This document shows positions 32,629 through 35,470 of a stretch of 35,470 bases of DNA, piece after piece; the first letter of the stretch is position 1; each line of letters starts with the position of its first letter. The notes under the pieces are model-generated. The model was given only the letters and a program-made list of their open reading frames with translations. It was not told the origin of the DNA and did no database searches. Origin of the DNA: an uncultured Lachnospiraceae bacterium (lineage in GTDB: Bacteria > Bacillota > Clostridia > Lachnospirales > Lachnospiraceae); NCBI GenBank assembly GCA_947630925.1, contig CANRJM010000023.1, forward strand, positions 1 through 35,470, written 5' to 3'. The position numbers and the translations under genes are program-made.

Positions 32629-34059
32629 ATGAGTGCAAATTTTAATAAAATGATGGCGGAATATGCCAGGAGATTTAGCAAAATCTGTGTGAAAAACAAT
32701 CAGATTGATACTGAATTATTTGAAAAATACGGGGTAAAACGTGGACTAAGAGACAAAAACGGAAAAGGCGTATTATCGGGCATTACCAATATCTCGCTGA
32801 TTAAGGCGAGTGAGACAAAGGATGGCCGCGTGATTCCCTGTGAGGGACAATTATTTTATCGCGGATATAATATTTTTGATTTGACAGCAGGGTTCCGTAA
32901 GGATAAGAGATTTGGATTTGAGGAAACGGCATATCTGCTATTGTTCGGCGAACTGCCGTCCAAGGATCAGCTCAAGGAATTTTCCGATATATTGGCAAGG
33001 AACAGGCGTCTTCCAACGAATTTTGTTCGGGATGTCATTATGAAAGCTCCAAGTAAGGATATCATGAATTCTTTGACAAAGAGTGTTCTGACATTGGCGT
33101 CTTATGATGATAAAGTTACAAACAATACGCTGGAAAATGTATTGGAGCAAAGCCTGATGCTGATTGCTGTATTCCCTATGCTTGCGGTGTACGGTTATCA
33201 TGCATATAATCATTATGAATGTAACGAGAGCTTTTATATCCATCGTCCGGATGATCATCTTTCGGCTGCAGAAAATATATTGAGGATGCTTCGTCCGGAT
33301 AAAGAATACACAGATGTGGAAGCAAAAGTCTTGGATTTGGCGCTGGTACTGCATATGGAGCATGGCGGGGGAAACAATTCAACATTTACAACGCGTGTTG
33401 TTACTTCTGCCGGTTCGGATACCTATTCCGTCATCGCCGCAGCGTTGTCTTCTCTGAAAGGACCGAAGCATGGAGGGGCTAATATTAAAGTTGTTGAGAT
33501 GATTCAAGATCTCAAGGAACATGTCAGTGATATTGAGGATGAAGAACAGGTAAGAGAATACCTTAGGAAACTGGTTCGCAGGGAGGCGTTTGATAAACGC
33601 GGCCTGATTTATGGAATGGGGCATGCGGTATATTCCATTTCTGATCCAAGAGCCGTTGCATTTAAGCGGTTTGTAGAACTTCTGGCAAATGAGAAGCATC
33701 AAAAGAAAGAATTTGAATTGTATTCTATGATTGAGCGGATTGCTCCGGAGGTCATTGGCGAGGAATGCGCGATTTATAAAGGCGTTAGCGCAAATGTAGA
33801 TTTTTACAGCGGATTTGTATATACGATGTTGGGGATCCCAATCGAATTATTTACTCCAATCTTTGCAATGGCACGTATTGTCGGTTGGAGTGCGCATAGA
33901 ATGGAAGAACTGATTAATGTTGATAAGATCATTCGTCCTGCATATCAAAGTATCATGGTTCCAAAAGTATATGAAACGCTGCAGGAACGTTCCACACCCA
34001 AAATTGATACAAAATACCTGAAGGAACTTCAGTTGTCAATGAGAGAGGAAAACTGCTAA
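32629..34059 (+). CDS. Citrate synthase (citrate/2-methylcitrate synthase family)
   Basis: A 476-residue citrate synthase condensing an acyl-CoA with an oxo-acid. Catalytic residues line up with known enzymes: His in 'HMEHGGGNNSTFTTRVV', His in 'YGMGHAVYSISDPRA' and Asp in 'NVDFYSGFVYTMLGIP'. 'GPKHGGANIKV' is also conserved. An N-terminal stretch of ~60 residues is longer than in many bacterial forms, as seen in Clostridia. AGGAGG precedes the ATG. It probably feeds 2-oxoglutarate and glutamate synthesis, which fits the neighbouring glutamate 5-kinase gene. 2-methylcitrate activity cannot be excluded. Confidence 0.92.
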   Translation: MSANFNKMMAEYARRFSKICVKNNQIDTELFEKYGVKRGLRDKNGKGVLSGITNISLIKASETKDGRVIPCEGQLFYRGYNIFDLTAGFRKDKRFGFEETAYLLLFGELPSKDQLKEFSDILARNRRLPTNFVRDVIMKAPSKDIMNSLTKSVLTLASYDDKVTNNTLENVLEQSLMLIAVFPMLAVYGYHAYNHYECNESFYIHRPDDHLSAAENILRMLRPDKEYTDVEAKVLDLALVLHMEHGGGNNSTFTTRVVTSAGSDTYSVIAAALSSLKGPKHGGANIKVVEMIQDLKEHVSDIEDEEQVREYLRKLVRREAFDKRGLIYGMGHAVYSISDPRAVAFKRFVELLANEKHQKKEFELYSMIERIAPEVIGEECAIYKGVSANVDFYSGFVYTMLGIPIELFTPIFAMARIVGWSAHRMEELINVDKIIRPAYQSIMVPKVYETLQERSTPKIDTKYLKELQLSMREENC

Positions 34060-34093
34060 ACCAATCCGGGCAAAACGGGAACGGTATAGAACA

Positions 34094-34150
34094 ATGAGAC
34101 GGCTAAGCAAAGAGGAACAAATCCGCTTTGCAGAAATGAGGAAAAAGTGA
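34094..34150 (+). CDS. 18-residue leader ORF overlapping the proB start (tentative)
   Basis: A short frame encoding 'MRRLSKEEQIRFAEMRKK' ends in TGA at 34148-34150, overlapping the GTG start of proB (GTGA). The ribosome binding site is poor. If translated, its end would deliver ribosomes to the proB start. The coding character is uncertain. Confidence 0.25.
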   Translation: MRRLSKEEQIRFAEMRKK

Positions 34151-34938
34151 GAAGGATAAGTGAGAGGAAACGTGTTGTAGTCAAATTAGGCACTTCAACG
34201 CTGACGCATAAAACGGGAAAGTTAAATATCAGAAGAGTAGAGCAGTTAGTAAAGACATTGGCAGATATTTATAATTCGGGACATGAAGTTATTCTGGTAT
34301 CCAGCGGGGCGATTGGCCTTGGAATGGGAAAACTTGGAATCTTAAACCGTCCCAAAGATACTCCGGGGAAGCAGGCATGCGCTGCAGTTGGTCAGTGTGA
34401 ATTGATGTATCTATATGATAAATTATTTGGAGAATACAGCATTTCGGTAGCGCAGGTCCTTTTGACAAAATACATTCTGTTGGAAGACCGCAGGAAAAAT
34501 GTGGAAAATGCATTGGAGCGGTTGTTAGGTCTGGGAGTACTTCCTGTCGTTAATGAAAATGATACGGTTGCTATCGACGAGCTGGAATTAGAAGTAGGGG
34601 AAAATGATTCACTTGCTGCTATTGTTGCAACAATAGCGCATGCGGATTTGCTGATTATCATGTCTGATATTGACGGCCTGTATGATTCGGATCCAAGGGA
34701 GAATAAAAATGCCAATTTGATTCCGATGGTGCATGAAATTACAGAGGAAATCCGTCATTTGGCAGGAGACTCCGGTTCCAGATTTGGAACCGGAGGTATG
34801 GTTACTAAGCTGAAGGCAGTGGAACTCGCCTATGAAGCAGGGATTGATGTTGTATTGATGAACGGAAAACGCCCTAAAAGGCTATACGACCTGTTTGACG
34901 GCAAAGAGGTCGGAACCCTGTTTACGCTGGAGCGTTAG
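34147..34938 (+). CDS. proB: Glutamate 5-kinase, short form
   Basis: A 263-residue glutamate 5-kinase, first step of proline synthesis. Motifs are 'VVVKLGTSTLTHKTGKLN', 'LVSSGAIGLGMGKLG', 'PVVNENDTVAIDELE', 'IIMSDIDGLYDSDPRENKN' and 'FGTGGMVTKLKA'. It lacks the C-terminal PUA domain found in the E. coli enzyme (about 367 residues) and ends just after 'GTLFTLER'. Short ProB forms of this size are known. The GTG start follows GAGGAAAAA. No proA follows in the window; the next ORF is on the other strand and overlaps the stop by four bases. Confidence 0.93.
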   Translation: MRRISERKRVVVKLGTSTLTHKTGKLNIRRVEQLVKTLADIYNSGHEVILVSSGAIGLGMGKLGILNRPKDTPGKQACAAVGQCELMYLYDKLFGEYSISVAQVLLTKYILLEDRRKNVENALERLLGLGVLPVVNENDTVAIDELELEVGENDSLAAIVATIAHADLLIIMSDIDGLYDSDPRENKNANLIPMVHEITEEIRHLAGDSGSRFGTGGMVTKLKAVELAYEAGIDVVLMNGKRPKRLYDLFDGKEVGTLFTLER

Positions 34939-35306
34939 GATTTGATATTGTTATCTTTTATCATCTGTACCAGTTTATGGCGGAATGCTTTCTCATAGAT
35001 GGTTTCATCATAAAAAGCGAATCGATTAAAATCAAACTGGGTATGAATGACCATATTTTTTGTATAGATTTCGGCAGATTTTTCCGTTAAAGGCCGCCAG
35101 AAGATTGCAATGCAGCCATATGGATTTTCTGAAATGTCGTATTGCAGGGCAAAGCGCTCCACAATATCATAATCTAACATTGCTACATGGCAGTAATGTC
35201 CGACTACTTTTGCAAGACGCATTCCGTTGATCGTAAAAGTAGTCATATCATAATCCGTATAGGAGACAGGCAGCTTTTGGGAGCTGCTTTTTGGTTTGCG
35301 CGCCAT
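34935..35306 (-). CDS. Small hypothetical protein, 5' end overlapped by a group II intron
   Basis: A 123-codon frame of unknown function with protein-like sequence ('FTINGMRLAKVVGHYCHVAMLDYDIVER' in parts, 'GCIAIFWRPLTEKS', 'HTQFDFNRFAFYDE'). The ATG at 35306 lies inside the group IIC intron that starts near 35294, so it cannot be the ancestral start. An internal ATG at 35246 gives 103 residues but has no clear ribosome binding site. The gene may have lost its true N-terminus when the intron inserted, or may start at 35246. It is convergent with proB. I do not recognise the family. Confidence 0.5.
   Translation of the reverse strand: MARKPKSSSQKLPVSYTDYDMTTFTINGMRLAKVVGHYCHVAMLDYDIVERFALQYDISENPYGCIAIFWRPLTEKSAEIYTKNMVIHTQFDFNRFAFYDETIYEKAFRHKLVQMIKDNNIKS
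35270..35292 (+). terminator. Terminator-like hairpin serving as group IIC intron target
   Basis: GCAGCT (35270-35275) pairs with AGCTGC (35282-35287) around a six-base loop, followed by TTTTT (35288-35292). The intron begins about two bases later. Group IIC introns are known to insert just after intrinsic terminators, so hairpin and intron support each other. It may also end the proB transcript. Confidence 0.7.
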
Positions 35307-35470
35307 GGGCGCGCTCTAACGGGTGAAAGTCCCGAACACGCCTAGGCAACGAGGAAGTGTATAGCTGAACAGCAAGGGTGTCCATCGTGAGGTGGAATCT
35401 GAAGGAAGCTGTAAGCAAACTCTTGGTCCGACGGACAGAAATCACATATAAGGCTCGGAAATACGGATAA
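35294..35470 (+). ncRNA. 5' domain I of a group IIC intron, cut by the window end
   Basis: From about 35294 the sequence follows the order of bacterial group IIC introns of the Oceanobacillus iheyensis type: 'CATGGG', then 'GGGTGAAAGTCCCGAAC', 'GCAAGGGTGTCC', 'GTGGAATCTGAAGGAAGC', 'GCAAAC' and 'ATATAAGGCT'. These are domain I helices. The first bases read GTTTG rather than the usual GTGYG, so the exact boundary is approximate. The reverse transcriptase ORF should follow beyond 35470. Open frames in this stretch are translations of structured RNA. Confidence 0.85.

Noticed and set aside
35248-35445. 65-codon minus-strand frame at the right edge
   Set aside because: It covers group II intron domain I and is a familiar spurious translation of structured intron RNA.

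Overview
The window looks like chromosomal DNA of a low-GC Gram-positive anaerobe of the Clostridia, most likely a gut Lachnospiraceae. The reasons are AGGAGG-type ribosome binding sites, a transketolase split into two genes, a glycoside hydrolase family 2 gene, a compact chemotaxis cluster and PBSX/Xkd-type prophage genes. The species call is inference; no rRNA or tRNA gene is present.

Region 1 (1-13,000) is the late half of a contractile-tailed prophage. It opens with the last two domains of a group II intron (1 to about 76). Next come a tail-assembly chaperone with a clear -1 frameshift site, the tape measure protein, the LysM, hub and baseplate proteins (XkdP, XkdQ, DUF2577, DUF2634, baseplate J, DUF2313), a tail-fibre protein, and a DUF6273-type receptor-binding protein. 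That last protein ends in a GC-rich stretch that looks like the variable repeat of a diversity-generating retroelement, but no reverse transcriptase or template repeat is in the window. Holin, endolysin and a small SPOR-like protein follow, then a strong terminator. Between the terminator and an IS30-like transposase lies the most unusual segment (11,389-11,872). It holds a 41-residue membrane peptide gene, a promoter overlapped by tandem dyads, a predicted 78-nt antisense RNA with its own promoter and terminator, and a ribbon-helix-helix (RHH) regulator. Together these read as a candidate type I toxin-antitoxin module.

Region 2 (13,167-18,870) is host DNA. It has a fructose-6-phosphate aldolase/transaldolase gene with the two transketolase subunit genes (non-oxidative pentose phosphate operon), then an HD phosphohydrolase and two glycosyltransferases, closed by a hairpin shared with the convergent gene.

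Region 3 (18,873-31,041) has a large GH2 glycosidase on the minus strand. Divergent from it runs a plus-strand series: cell-wall amidase, RdgB, a YfcE-like phosphodiesterase, then cheR, cheB, a stand-alone receiver, cheA, cheW and a methyl-accepting receptor. The last six genes form a complete sensory pathway without flagellar genes or cheC/cheD.

Region 4 (31,038-35,470) has serine O-acetyltransferase (minus), a MarR regulator with a consensus promoter flanked by two similar dyads, a citrate synthase, a short-form glutamate 5-kinase, and a small minus-strand ORF. The window ends inside the 5' domain of a group IIC intron that sits just after a terminator-like hairpin. Both window edges therefore fall in group II intron sequence.
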